Positions 19,701 through 30,784 are shown, numbered from the stretch's first letter. The stretch: 64,000 nucleotides of DNA from Schizochytrium sp. CCTCC M209059 (GCA_000818945.1 KN805385.1:187826-251825); one strand, 5' to 3'. Numbers and translations: made by a program. Notes: generated by a model not told the origin, from the letters alone.

Positions 19701-20733
19701 CAGACTATTTCGGCATGCAAAGAAGCACTCATGCTCGGGTCTTACATACGCTTGAGCTCTCATCTTCCGCGGAACGGTCGCGCGGACCCCCACACGGCTC
19801 GAAATTGGACATGACTGCGGGACCGCGCCCGCAGCCTCGCATCGCTGCTGGGCAAATATATATAGTGATTTATTATTTTGATTTGAATACACCCAGCTGC
19901 GCAACCTTCCTCCGAGCGACGGCGCGAGACCCCCCACAGCGACGGCGCGGCAGGGTGTGTACCTGCACGCGCGTGCTCGGTAGGCTTCGCGCCGATACGG
20001 GGAGCCCGCGCCGGTTTCGCGCGGCCCTCGCGCGGATGAATGAAGTGGACACGCGCGGCGAGTCCATGGGCCCGGTCCCATCCCAGCGCGGGATCGCGCT
20101 CTGGAGCTGACAACGTCTGGCGGGATGCCCGGCTAGGGTGCTCCGGCAGCCAGCCCGGCAGACCCGCTTCGCACGTCCGGCAACTTAACTTTCAAGGGAC
20201 GGAAGAGACCTCGTCCTCATTGTCCCAAGGAAACGACAGAAAGCAAGAAAGACCCGGTCGCAGCAGCCCTCGAGGATCTCCGCTTTCTCTTGCGTGCGTA
20301 CGCCGGCGCTCTCAGCCTTCCGACGAGCCAGTGCGCTCTCGAGAGCGGGGGTTGTCTGTCGCGTGCGAGTGAGAGAAACGCGTGCCCTTTCCTCCCCTCG
20401 TGGAAGTGGAGCGGTGTATCGGGTTATCGCAGCGCCGAGAACAGGGCGCGTGCAAGGCCCTGTGCGTGCCGAGCCGAGCCGACCCGAGCCGAGCCTCAGC
20501 CTCCCCTTACCTCACGTTTCCCCTTTTCCACTCTTGGTCCCTCGCTCGTTTCCCTACAGTGATCTAAAACGAAGGAGCTCACGGTGCCAAATACCTTGCT
20601 AATCCACCAAAGGATAGGTCGCGGTCGGATCTCAACAGATCCGCAAAGACTATCTGTGTTCCGCAGGAGCATACGTAATACATCCGAGCTGCGCATCTCC
20701 TGGTGAGCAACCGCACGAGAAGAGGGCGCACAG

Positions 20734-21984
20734 ATGTCGCAGCGAACGAATGATCTCAGCGAGGCCTTCGAGTTCATCCCGGGCAGACTCTATTACGTTC
20801 CGCTTCGAAGCAAGCCGGTGCGTCAAAAGAAGGTAGCCTTCTTTAGCATCGACGACGAGCTCGTGTATTGGAATTTCTTCAAGGACTTTGGCCCGCTTAA
20901 TCTCGGCCAGCTATTCCGCTTTTGCCAGATTCTCAACGAACTCTTGGCTGACCCTAAACTTCGCGGAAAGTGCATTTACTATTACTCGAGCAGCAACAGC
21001 CAGAAGCGGGCCAATGCTGCCTTTCTTATCTCATGCTACGCCATGATCTATCTTGGTCGTACGCCTGAAGAGGCGTATGCGCCATTCATCAACGTGCATC
21101 CACCATTTCCGCCGTTTCACGACGCCACTCCCTTCGAATGCACCTACAAACTCTCCGTGCTAGACTGTCTGCAAGGGGTCTCCAAGGGTATGCAGCACAA
21201 CTTTTTCAACTTTTCCACCTTTGACGTCGAGGAATATGAGCATTTTGAACAGGTCGAGGCCGGTGATCTCAACTGGATCATGCCCAACAAGTTTCTCGCC
21301 TTTGCCGGCCCTCATGACCGCCGCATGCGCACTCGCGAGGGCTACGACACCCTCACTCCGGAGCACTACATTCCCTACTTTAAGCGTCGCAACGTCACGC
21401 TCGTTATTCGTCTCAATCGCAAGTGCTATGACGAAAAGCGCTTTGAGCGAGCCGGAATCCGCCACCTTGACCTCGTGTACCCGGACGGCACGTGCCCTCC
21501 AGATCATATCCTCAAGCGATTCATCGAGGCCTGCGAAAACAATGATGGCGCTATTGCGGTGCATTGCAAAGCCGGTCTGGGCCGGACAGGAACTTGCATC
21601 GGAGCCTACATTATGAAACATTTTGGCATGACGGCAGCTGAAACGATTGGCTGGATCCGGGTCTGTCGCCCGGGGAGCATCATTGGACCGCAGCAGCAGT
21701 TTATGGAACACATGGAGCCAATTATGCGTCACGAGGGCAAGCGCTTTCAGCAGCGAGGAGGACTCGGCCCCGGGGGAAATTCCGGAGGCCACTCTCATGC
21801 AGGACGCAAGGGCTTGACGCAAAGCTTCGACTTCGAGTCAAAGAACGAACTCAAGGAGGCAGACGCACCTTCGCAGGGCGATTTTCTGCGGTCCAAGAAG
21901 GGGCCAGGGAACACGCACAAAAATGACCACTGGACGCTCATGCAGAGCGCTCAGCTTGCACCCCCTCAACATCACATTCATTAG
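20734..21984 (+). CDS. CDC14-type dual-specificity protein phosphatase
   Basis: CDC14 removes phosphates placed by cyclin-dependent kinases (pSer-Pro preference) at mitotic exit, and in many protists acts at centrosomes or basal bodies. Domain A (about 10-160) carries the family's FSIDDELVYWNFFKDFGPLN and YYSSSNSQKRANAAFLI segments. Domain B holds the catalytic loop HCKAGLGRTG with nucleophile Cys278, followed by the CDC14-typical GWIRVCRPGSIIGPQQQF. Length is 416 aa. The C-terminal 60 residues are Gly/Lys-rich and disordered, much shorter than the tails of yeast or human CDC14. The start is the first Met of the frame, close to the conserved domain. Confidence 0.96.
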   Translation: MSQRTNDLSEAFEFIPGRLYYVPLRSKPVRQKKVAFFSIDDELVYWNFFKDFGPLNLGQLFRFCQILNELLADPKLRGKCIYYYSSSNSQKRANAAFLISCYAMIYLGRTPEEAYAPFINVHPPFPPFHDATPFECTYKLSVLDCLQGVSKGMQHNFFNFSTFDVEEYEHFEQVEAGDLNWIMPNKFLAFAGPHDRRMRTREGYDTLTPEHYIPYFKRRNVTLVIRLNRKCYDEKRFERAGIRHLDLVYPDGTCPPDHILKRFIEACENNDGAIAVHCKAGLGRTGTCIGAYIMKHFGMTAAETIGWIRVCRPGSIIGPQQQFMEHMEPIMRHEGKRFQQRGGLGPGGNSGGHSHAGRKGLTQSFDFESKNELKEADAPSQGDFLRSKKGPGNTHKNDHWTLMQSAQLAPPQHHIH

Positions 21985-22084
21985 GTGTGCGCACATACGC
22001 TACGTTATACATACTTTACTCTCCAGCGAAACATTCTTTTGAACAACCAGCTATAAAATCAACAAACCCTATTTGTGAACACTG

Positions 22085-23450
22085 TTAGTCCCAGTGAACC
22101 TTTGGCTCATTTCTTTTTTTCACAAGGTCCACAATGAAATCAATCACATTCCCAGGCTCGTTAATGTTCGGTCGCGGGCAATCAATTCTGACAATGTCTA
22201 TTTTCGAATCTCCGCCTGCTACATAGCTTGTCGCTTCATGTCTACGCAGGATACAGGTTTGCGCATGCTGTACTGCAGCGTGCGCGTCGCTCTTTTCGAG
22301 CTGTAATGACTGCGTCACTTTGGGCCTCGCGACGTCTCGAGGTACGCTCATCTTCCACAGTATCCCAGATCCAGCCAACCTGATAGCTCTTGCTGACCAC
22401 GCCTACGCCTTGTCGAAGACGTGTTTCATAGTCGAGCTGTGACGTCACGTCCCACCTCTGGTCTGATGCAGCGTCCAGCTTGCGAATTCGCTCTTGTACA
22501 TTTGTTCGCACACGTGCACGCAGCTTCACCACGCCATTTTGTTGCTTCAGGACCATTCGCTCGCTCGCCGATATTCTTTCACCGGGCTCCGAGACGCGGC
22601 GACTCACTTTCTCTGTCTCAATAAAGTCCGAGCTGCGAGAGACTTCGCGCTTCGGCTTTCGCGTCTTGACTGGTGTCGGTCGCGCAAGCCTTCTGCTCGT
22701 CGCTGTCCGTGGTCTTGCGGCAGCAGCTGGGCGCGTCGACGATGACTTTGCTGTTGCTGAGGTCACCGTCGTGCGAATCGACTTTTGCGTTTCCCCTTGG
22801 CGCGGCAGAGAAGGCTTGGGGAGGCTACGCGACGTAGCGGAAAGATCGCGTTGACTCTTTGTAAGTTTCGGCGGCGAACTCGCTGCGGACCGCGCGGCCT
22901 TGGTGGAATAAACGTGCTCGTGCCTAGCTCTTTCTGTCTCGACTGTGCTGTGCACAATCGTGCGGTGCCGAGGCCGTTGAGCAAATATTACGTCCTCGGC
23001 TTCGTCCACATTTCTCGAGACGGAGAATTGAATGTCTTTGGACTTGCGGACCGGCGCCATCTCACACGTTTCCAGATTGCTTTCTTTGCCTCTGCGACCG
23101 ACGCGATGTTTCCCGTCTTCGCCTCCGACAGTGTACTCGAGGCTTGGCCGGCGCAAGCTTGCGTCCCTTAAGCTATCCTCTGTCTCGTTTTCCCGCGCGA
23201 CATCCTGCTTGGCGTCGTCGCCGTCTTCACTGTCATTACTTCGTGCGGTCTTTCTCCCTGCGTGTGCGTCTTTTGTTGCTTTACCAGAGGAGAGTCGCGC
23301 CGACTGAACGCGCTCATCTTCCGCGATGGAGCCCAAAGGCACGCCGCCGCTGGGCATCATTGCAGCTGCATTCAAGGATGCACGCCGCGAACTTTTGCGC
23401 AATTGCACGCTAAAACGTCGCCCGCCAACACGAAAACAGGTACACACCAT
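22085..23450 (-). CDS. Unknown basic protein, probably two exons
   Basis: The long ORF 22242-23450 (402 aa) is Arg/Lys/Ser-rich, with N-terminal MVCTCFRVGG and no recognised domain. Its last residues look non-conserved, while the next minus-strand frame downstream encodes a better-composed end (GNVIDFIVDLVKKRNEPKVH). A GT-AG intron at 22188-22254 (67 nt, GTATCC...TTGTCAG) joins the two frames in phase: exon 1 22255-23450, exon 2 22085-22187, 432 aa, stop TAA at 22085-22087. The splice model is inference. Without it, the protein simply stops at 22242. Confidence 0.45.
22188..22254 (-). other. Predicted 67-nt intron
   Basis: On the minus strand this begins GTATCC and ends TTGTCAG. Removal keeps frame (phase 2) and replaces a short tail with a 34-residue C-terminus. 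Support is sequence-only. Confidence 0.4.
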
Positions 23451-23756
23451 CTCAGCGAACCTTTTCGTATGCCTATAGGCTTAGGCTTAGTCGTTTCGGC
23501 TAGCATTTTCTCTAACTAACTGTAAGAGGCTCCAAAAGACAGAAGTAACTCCAAAGAATGAGCAAATGAAAAGGGAAAGACAGGCAAAAGCAAGAAAAGG
23601 CAGCAGGGGACGGGAGACTGCCAATAGCCGCCACTGATGGCTGCCAGCAAAAGAAAAAGATCCGAAGCTGTGCGTGGGTCCGCGTGAACGTATCCCATTT
23701 TTTTTTCTTATTTCTTTTTTTCTAATGCATACTCTCGTGTCATAAGTAGTCGAGGA

Positions 23757-24992
23757 TCAAGCCGAGGCTGCCGCATCTGCGCGCGCCCGTTCCTGTCGCG
23801 CGTGAGCAAAATGTTGCACGATACGCTCGTAGTAGATGATGAAACGCGAGGAGTGAAAGTAGTTTGACACGACCGCGTAAATTTTACGCGCTCGGCTCCC
23901 CGCGATGACAACTTCTGTCGGCCGATTTCGCAGAACAGTCTTGAAAAAAATATCTTGAATGAGCTCCAGTCGCAAGAACGGGTCGCTGAATGTTGCAGCG
24001 CATCCTTCGTGCTGAGCCATCTGCGCCGCCATGGGCGTTGCGATTGTGTCGGGAGTCATGACCGTAACGAAGATGCCGTCCGAAGCAAGCTCTTTCGCTG
24101 CGCACAACGAGAAGCCACGCACAGCGTGCTTGCTCGCTACGTAAATGGCACAACCTGGCGCTAGTGCCAAGGCATTCAAACAAGAAAAGTTCACGATGTG
24201 ACCTCCGATTGGCAAGCTTCCGTTTGCCGCCTGGAATTGCATAAGTCGACTTGCCTCTATTGTTCCAAGGACGGTCCCCTTGAGATTGACATCGATTTGA
24301 ACGTCCATGTCCGAGACCCCCATGGCGCCCAAGTCGCCTGGCTGGACATATCCGGCAGTATTGATCACGAGGTCCAGACCTTTGAGCCAGTACTCGGCGT
24401 ACCGCATCGTCGATTGCCACTGTTCGTCATGTATTGAGTGCAACAACAACATTGACAACATATGCGTCGAAAAGCGATTACTTTGTCAGTCAATCAGATC
24501 ATCCCTTTTCCGCTTCATTCTTGACTAGCAGCTCCGAAGCAACAAGTATTACTTTGACCCTCCTTCGTCCCGGCCTCATGCCCTCCGTCTTACATCGCTT
24601 ATCTGTGCCACATCGAGAGGCTTGAGCTTGCACGAGGATTCGGAGCTCCAGCTATCCTGCGCGGCAGCATTCTTTAGAGATCGATAGTCGCGATCTGTCG
24701 CCAGGACTTTGTGGCCTTTCGCAAGCAAGGCGCCGCACAGCAGACGCCCGACCCCGGACGCTGCGCCGGTGACCAGCACGCGTCGCGGTTCGTCATGGAA
24801 CCGTGCCCCGAGCCGCTGCACTGCAGATGGCCACGGGCTTGCCAGGGCCCACGAGACCGCCGCGACGAGTGCGAGGCCCACCGCGACGGCAAGCTGCCAT
24901 TCAGAGGAGCCTCCCTCGCTGCCCCACGCTCGCCCCCAGGCCTCGGCGACGTGCTGAGCGCCCTCGCGCAGCTCGCCAAGCCAATCCTCCAT
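23757..24992 (-). CDS. Membrane-anchored short-chain dehydrogenase/reductase, two exons
   Basis: Exon 1 is 24594-24992 and exon 2 is 23757-24419. Joining gives 353 aa. Residues about 32-53 form a hydrophobic N-terminal anchor. The Rossmann nucleotide site is VLVTGAASGVG (from about 72), followed by NTAGY (153-157), the active-site Asn in DVNLKGT, and YVASK with Tyr226 and Lys230. The Ser normally 13 residues before the Tyr is Cys213, preceded by Ser212. N-terminal anchoring and overall pattern resemble 11-beta-HSD/retinol dehydrogenase/ketodihydrosphingosine reductase-type SDRs. The substrate cannot be told. The splice junction restores continuous SDR sequence (QISD/WQSTMRYAEY). Confidence 0.88.
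24420..24593 (-). other. 174-nt intron in the SDR gene
   Basis: The donor is GAT|GTAAGA and the acceptor is GAACAG|TGG on the minus strand, phase 0. It removes in-frame stops and joins the two SDR halves exactly where the fold expects continuity. It is the best-supported of the larger introns here. Confidence 0.85.
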
Positions 24993-25523
24993 GGTTTCGG
25001 ATCTGCCTCTCCTCTTGTTGTACGTAGCCTATTTCAGGTTCTTTTGGGCAACACTGTTGGGCATCACTTTTCTTCACATTGCAAACACAGCGAGCGTCCT
25101 TGCGCAGCTCGCCAAGCCCCTTCCTTCTCTAGGCCTAGGCCTAAAATTTTCCTACGTCTCGTAGCCTAGTTCATCTTCGAAGCTTCACGCACCATTATTG
25201 TCTTTCTTAATAATATTCACGTAACATCAACACAGCCGGACCTACTCACAGAGACATAATAAGCCAGCGCCTTTGGCAGCTCGACAAGCCACACCTCCAT
25301 GACTCAGGATTCGCCAGTGGGTGCATGCATCCCAAGCTGTTGTTCATTGCAAAGCAGTCCGCTGCCTCGAACTATCATTCGCGATCGCTCTTCTTGCTCG
25401 CTGACGATGGGATAAAACACGAACATTGCTCGCAACGATATCGCTTTCGCTCATCGTGACCATGGCAAAAGTCGTTTGAATATTGCATCCTGCTTGCCAA
25501 AAATGAGGCTAGCGAAGATGATA
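24993..25523. other. Intergenic spacer with degenerate copies of the SDR 5' end
   Basis: No gene is supported. Segments near 25099-25125 and 25273-25300 repeat the plus-strand sequence GCAGCTCGCCAAGCC... that covers the SDR start codon region at 24966-24992. The last of these even retains the ATG complement. AGGCCTAGGCCTA lies at about 25130-25143. Confidence 0.6.
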
Positions 25524-28500
25524 TCAGGTCTGCAGGTTGACTGCGGCAAGCATAGTCTCATCCGTGTCAAGAATGTCCTGGAAAACGTCGAGCGCGTCGC
25601 GCGTGCGGTGCTGATGAACGAGCATGTGCGCCTTGAGAAGTTTTAGCGCCATGGCACCTGGGTCTAAACGAAGCGCAGCCTCGCAGTCGCGGACACTCTG
25701 CCATGCATTGCCTAGATGTCCATGAAGAGTAGCTCGATTGAAGAGTAAATAGAATTGGCGGCTTTGATCCTGGCCCGAGGGATCCCGGGAACTATCTAGA
25801 ATGCGTACAGCAGGCGCAAATTGCCCTTGCATCGTCAGTGAGACCGCAAGAACGAGCCTCGCGGCGACGTGTTGCTGAAGATGTGGTTGCTGCAAAATGT
25901 CAGCAGTTAATGTTTGTGCCTGTGACGGTGCACGGTGTCGTAAGGCCGCTGCGGCCGCGAGAAGCTGGACTTCTGCCGCATACACGCCAGGCTGCTCGTT
26001 GGTCGACGCAAAATAGTGCATTGCAGCTTCATAGGCCTGGCAAGCGGAGCTGATATGCCCGCATGCGTGCAACGTCACGGCAGAGGCAATATGCAGTGCG
26101 CGATTCTGAGCTTGTGGGGGACAAGAGAATGCCTCGAGGACAAGACGCGCCTGTTCTGCCTCGTCCTGTACGAGGTGTGAGAGTGCGAGACCAGCGATTG
26201 CAGTCTGCAAGCTGGCATCCTTAAGGTGCAAGCCTGCATTCCGAGCCTTGCTCATCTGTATAGCAATGTGGAAGTTTGTCTGCGCCTCGCGACCGCGCGA
26301 CGATAGGATTCCGCAAAGTCCGAGATTGATGCGCGTGTGCGCTTGATGTGCGGGGTCTAAGTGAACCCCCTCGAGAAGGACGTCCCGCGCACTCTTCAGT
26401 CTGAAGAGAGTCTTTTTCCTGGCAAAAGATTGGCCCGCAGCTGCGCTACGTCTCGCTTCGCCTCGCTCCATGCGCCCAAAATGCCCGAGCTCACGCTGAC
26501 ACAAACCTAAGAGAGAGGCGCCTTCGATAAGCTTGAGCGCAGCGCGCTCGCATGCTGCCGTCGAGGGCTGCACGCGAGTCAACGTTGCCGCGAGGTTGAT
26601 CGCTTTCGCGAACTGACGCGTAGCGAGGCAGCAGTGCGCAGCAAGTAAAGTCGTGAGAAAGCTGTGTTGAGGAGAGCGGCCGCGGAGAAATTCAAGCTCT
26701 TCAAGGGCGTTCTCGGGTGCCTCGAGACGGATATGAACAATGGCCTTGCGAAGCCGTGCCGCGTGCATGCCTGCGTCAATCTTGAGTCCGCTCGTATATG
26801 CCGATGCTGCTCGGCGAAGGTCGTCCGCGAGTTCGTACGCGATACCGAGATTGTAAGATGCAATGGCGTTTTCAGGATCAAGACGTATGGCCTCGGTCAG
26901 CAGTTCAAGTGCACGGCCGTGCTGCTTGAGTTCAGCAAAAGCACAACTTTGACGCACAAGAAGGGCTGAAGCAATATTGTCGTCTGCGTCCGAAATCGTG
27001 TACGCTTGATAGTGGCGCGTCGCCGCGCGTGCCTCGCCGCACATGAGGTGTAAATCCCCAAGATGAATGCACGCAAGAAGTCCTCCACCTGCAGCGGCAT
27101 GATTCCAGTGTTTGATCGCCTCTGAAAAGGCACTCAGTGAAGGACGACCCGTCTTTGTGCATTTTCCTGTAGATTGCAGTGTAAGCTGCGCATGACAGCT
27201 TCCCAAGAGAATGAGCAAATGCTGACGCATCATCGTTGTTTCCGAGGACTTGTTTGACTTTGTTTGCGCGAGCGCGATCGTGTAGTACTCGATGGCGCGG
27301 TCAAATTCTCCCACTTGGTGGAGGATGCACCCCAGTGTACGCGCAAGACCAGCTGCAAACACAGCCCCAGTTTCCTCGAGCTCTTTTGCAAGGTCTGCCA
27401 CGAATGCGGCACGGGTGTACAAAGGCGCTTTATCATGTACAGCAACTTTGAAAAACGCAAGGAACCAAAGTTCGAGCAGTTTCTCGCTGGGCGCTGCCAC
27501 ACAAGCTTGGAACAGAGGCGCGAGGGACTCTTGCGGACTTATGCTGGCTACCGTAGATAGCTTGTGCTGCAGATAGTCTCGTTGGGCATGACCGGTGTCG
27601 AAAGCTGTGTGAGCAAAGGTTTGCAGGTCTTTGATCGCCTCTGCAAAGCGCCCAATAGACGTACAGCACCTAGCGCGGCAAACGTAGAGCACAGGTTTAA
27701 CCTCTGCACCGAAAAATATAGCCTTGGAGAATTCAAGAATTGCCAGGTCGTACTCGCCCCTCTGCATTGCTATCATGGCTCTTATGGGGGGCATTTTCGC
27801 AACTATGTCACCGCTGCAACAGCTCTCAACGCGATTGAGAATCCGCAGAGCGCCTTCGGCATCCCGTAAATAACCACGACAGACCTCGGCCAGTCGCAAC
27901 GAGCTGTACGCCGCTTCTGCTTGTCCAAGAGCATGTAGAAGCTCTGACTTGCCATGCAATCTTTGCAAATCTCGAAGTGCGTCGTCGGGCTGTTTGCATG
28001 CGATATGAAGCTCGTGACGGACACGTAGAATGAGGGCCCGCTCCCTCGGCGTCATCAACGCACGTCGCGTGATGACATCCGAGAGAACTCGCTTGCCGCG
28101 TTCAGGCTGACCTTGGCGCTCGAGAACCTCCGCAAGCAAGCAAGAAGCTTCCACGTGTCCAGGAACGAGCTCTAATGCCTCACGGAGATCCTTTTCAGCG
28201 TCAATAAATTTGACATTACACGCAAGCGTCTGTGCTCGAAGCACGAGGGAGTTACATTCGCGCAAGAGTTCAATATTGGTCGCAGGTGAAGTGCTGGGCC
28301 GCTGTCTTGACGCGCTTCCGCCCGACACGCGCGTTTTCCGTCCAGCTACGCTGGTCCGCTTTCTTGACCCTGAATTAGCGGTGGGTCTCGCCGGTACGAG
28401 TTTGCCTCCGTCCCCTTTTCTGGAACCATATGCTTCCGCGCGTCGCGTTTTTGCCATGTTCACATAATGATCAGCAAAGTCTGCTGCCTGGCGGTGGTCG

Positions 28501-30662
28501 CCAAGCAAGAGAAGGCACGAGATAACCTCGTTCACGAGACTAAATGAGCAATGCCCTGCGCTTGCTGCCTCGGCAGCACTTGCAATTGTAGCGTTGAGGT
28601 ACGCTGACTGGTGTGAGATGCGAAAGAGGTCCAAATTAATGCGAGCTAAACGATCCGAGATAGAATTGACTTCGCCCTTCGTCAAAAGGAAACCTTGCCC
28701 CTGCATCTCCTTGGCCTCGGCGAGATCTTCCAGTGCCCATGCCAGAATGTCAAGGGCTTCCTGGCGAGAGCGTCCTTCTTGCATTGCAAGCGCGTGTTTA
28801 CTTTTTGCCAACGCGAGAAGCACACGAGGACGGAATTTGGGCTCAAGGCGCACGTCTGCTTTTAGCCCTAAAAGTTCTCGGACTGCCTCGGCGTGCCGAG
28901 GAGTCTCGAGTTCACTACTCGCTCGAGCGCGCAAATACATTGCGCTATGACGAATGTGTATGCTCTCCGCCATTGTCGTTGCGAGCACGTGTGTACAGTC
29001 GCGATACGTCTCGGTCCACAATCCAATTTGAGCAAGAATTTGCGCGCGTTTCAGCAGTATTTTGGGGTTTTGCGGGGCAAGGGTTTCGGCGCGAGCCACA
29101 TGCCAGAGCGCGGAGCGAAGGTTTCCGTCTCGAAGCATTTTGTGCGAATGTGTAAGGTGACTTTCGGCAACTATGTTGATCGAAGAGTCGTCTCTGTCTT
29201 GAGTTCCTCTTGCGCTCGAAGACAAGGATATCTTCCACGTGAGGCGATCTGCGTCGAGTTCTTCACGGGGCTGGCCCACAGGCTCGACCTCAAGCATTCG
29301 GAGTCGGCTGTCAACTGGAATGGAGACAGACGAAAGATTTTGCGATTCTACGGCCGCTGCAAGATCATCGAGACGAATTATTCCTTCGCGAATGGAACGA
29401 TTGTCGGTTTTTTGAGGAAATAGAGTGCGTGATCTCTTTCGAGGCTGCGCCTTATACGAGCTGAGACAGGACGGGCGTGTATTGCTAATAAATGGGTCGC
29501 GTCCATCGCTCGAAAGCGTATTGGGTTCGAACGAGTTCTTTTCTGGAGCCTTCCCATCAGAGGTACGGGGTGTGGGCGCTTGACCCTCACCTTTTTCCAA
29601 AGGAATGCCTATGCCGTTTGGCGGCTTCCGTCTCATAGACCCGCGTTCTGTTGCTGTTGTTATGTTTGACATTGATGGGTCTCGTGCATTGGAGCCCTGA
29701 ATCGTCGCATTTTTGCTGCCAGTAGAGGAAAGTTTCACGTGGTGGCTTTCTTCTGCGATACTGCGTGCAGAGGCGCCACCTGAACTACGTCTTCGCTGCG
29801 AAGCGTGATCCGTTTTTGCTCGAAAGGATTGAAAGCCAAGCTCTTTTCCCGTTTCACGAATTTTTTCCTCCATCTGCTTTTCCTGAAGAGTCTGCGCCTG
29901 CGTTTGGTCGCCTGATTGAGAGCTCCGCGATGTGGCGGCGTTTCGCGACGGCCGAGCCTCTGACTGGGAATCGACTTGCTCTTCCTCAAGAATAGAGTGT
30001 TCCGTCGTGCTGTGAAGAAGAAGCCATGCATTCTTTTCATGAATTTGCGGATTCTTTCCAGATTGTGAAGCGTCAAAGGAAGCTTTGCTTGTCGTTCGCG
30101 ATTGCTCACGTGAAAGTGCGCGAAAGCTCTGACGCGTATTCATGCTTTTGAAGGAGGCCTCGGCGTGCGAGTAACCATTCCGAGAGCGCGTAGAGAGAGG
30201 CAAGGTATTGTCATCAGCTGTATTGAAGCGCTCACGGATGAAATTGTCTGGTCGCCGAGGTTGTAAGCTCGGGGGCAGTTCGTGCGACTGACTTTGGCGT
30301 TTGAAGGACATGGAAGCACCAACCTTGCTTGACACCCGCTGCAGCTTGTTTGAGCTTGCGAAGCGGTAGCTTGCTTGAGTTTTTAGCTGGGCATGCTCGC
30401 TTGCGGGACCGTCTCCGAGCGAAGATGACGAAATCCCTGCTTCGCTGTCACTTTGTAGGGACTTCTTCTTACTTTTCTTCTTTTTGCTGCTCTTTTCTCC
30501 ATCTTTTTTGGCCGTCGCTATCGCTGCGTCCAAACCCTCATGCTGAGTTTCTGTGCCATCGGTCATCGCGTGCATCCGAGCCTTCAGGTTTTCGAGGAGT
30601 TCATGCTCGCCCGCGCTCGCCCGCGCTCGTGCGAGAAAAGCGAGATACGCGAGATAAAACAA
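25524..30662 (-). CDS. Giant TPR-repeat protein (up to 1712 aa)
   Basis: From about residue 560 to the end the protein is made of tetratricopeptide-like helix pairs, e.g. ALELLTEAIRLDPENAIASY / NLGIAYELADDLRRAASAYT, ALWHVARAETLAPQNPKILL and VRDCEAALRLDPGAMALKLL. I estimate more than twenty repeats. The first 550 residues are Ser/Lys/Arg-rich and disordered, with a Lys-rich block at about 55-70 (KKKKSKKK). TPR arrays are protein-binding scaffolds used in cilia, chaperone and transport complexes. No specific family is recognised. Initiation may be at Met1, or at Met30 or Met33 (30575 or 30566), since residues 1-29 overlap the divergent promoter. Only about 120 bp separate this start from the neighbouring secreted ankyrin gene. 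Confidence 0.88.
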   Translation of the reverse strand: MFYLAYLAFLARARASAGEHELLENLKARMHAMTDGTETQHEGLDAAIATAKKDGEKSSKKKKSKKKSLQSDSEAGISSSSLGDGPASEHAQLKTQASYRFASSNKLQRVSSKVGASMSFKRQSQSHELPPSLQPRRPDNFIRERFNTADDNTLPLSTRSRNGYSHAEASFKSMNTRQSFRALSREQSRTTSKASFDASQSGKNPQIHEKNAWLLLHSTTEHSILEEEQVDSQSEARPSRNAATSRSSQSGDQTQAQTLQEKQMEEKIRETGKELGFQSFRAKTDHASQRRRSSGGASARSIAEESHHVKLSSTGSKNATIQGSNARDPSMSNITTATERGSMRRKPPNGIGIPLEKGEGQAPTPRTSDGKAPEKNSFEPNTLSSDGRDPFISNTRPSCLSSYKAQPRKRSRTLFPQKTDNRSIREGIIRLDDLAAAVESQNLSSVSIPVDSRLRMLEVEPVGQPREELDADRLTWKISLSSSARGTQDRDDSSINIVAESHLTHSHKMLRDGNLRSALWHVARAETLAPQNPKILLKRAQILAQIGLWTETYRDCTHVLATTMAESIHIRHSAMYLRARASSELETPRHAEAVRELLGLKADVRLEPKFRPRVLLALAKSKHALAMQEGRSRQEALDILAWALEDLAEAKEMQGQGFLLTKGEVNSISDRLARINLDLFRISHQSAYLNATIASAAEAASAGHCSFSLVNEVISCLLLLGDHRQAADFADHYVNMAKTRRAEAYGSRKGDGGKLVPARPTANSGSRKRTSVAGRKTRVSGGSASRQRPSTSPATNIELLRECNSLVLRAQTLACNVKFIDAEKDLREALELVPGHVEASCLLAEVLERQGQPERGKRVLSDVITRRALMTPRERALILRVRHELHIACKQPDDALRDLQRLHGKSELLHALGQAEAAYSSLRLAEVCRGYLRDAEGALRILNRVESCCSGDIVAKMPPIRAMIAMQRGEYDLAILEFSKAIFFGAEVKPVLYVCRARCCTSIGRFAEAIKDLQTFAHTAFDTGHAQRDYLQHKLSTVASISPQESLAPLFQACVAAPSEKLLELWFLAFFKVAVHDKAPLYTRAAFVADLAKELEETGAVFAAGLARTLGCILHQVGEFDRAIEYYTIALAQTKSNKSSETTMMRQHLLILLGSCHAQLTLQSTGKCTKTGRPSLSAFSEAIKHWNHAAAGGGLLACIHLGDLHLMCGEARAATRHYQAYTISDADDNIASALLVRQSCAFAELKQHGRALELLTEAIRLDPENAIASYNLGIAYELADDLRRAASAYTSGLKIDAGMHAARLRKAIVHIRLEAPENALEELEFLRGRSPQHSFLTTLLAAHCCLATRQFAKAINLAATLTRVQPSTAACERAALKLIEGASLLGLCQRELGHFGRMERGEARRSAAAGQSFARKKTLFRLKSARDVLLEGVHLDPAHQAHTRINLGLCGILSSRGREAQTNFHIAIQMSKARNAGLHLKDASLQTAIAGLALSHLVQDEAEQARLVLEAFSCPPQAQNRALHIASAVTLHACGHISSACQAYEAAMHYFASTNEQPGVYAAEVQLLAAAAALRHRAPSQAQTLTADILQQPHLQQHVAARLVLAVSLTMQGQFAPAVRILDSSRDPSGQDQSRQFYLLFNRATLHGHLGNAWQSVRDCEAALRLDPGAMALKLLKAHMLVHQHRTRDALDVFQDILDTDETMLAAVNLQT

Positions 30663-30784
30663 GACTGCGATTTGTAGGGTTTAATTTTGAGGTAGTTTTT
30701 ATCCGTTTTCTGCCCTTTTTGGGGCCCCGCTCTTGGCACGGCGCCCAAAACCACAAAGATATCGCGCCCCCTGGGACGCGCACG

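Noticed and set aside
30329..30784. N-terminal extension of the secreted ankyrin gene
   Set aside because: It would overlap the divergent TPR gene and bury the signal peptide. It has no conserved residues.
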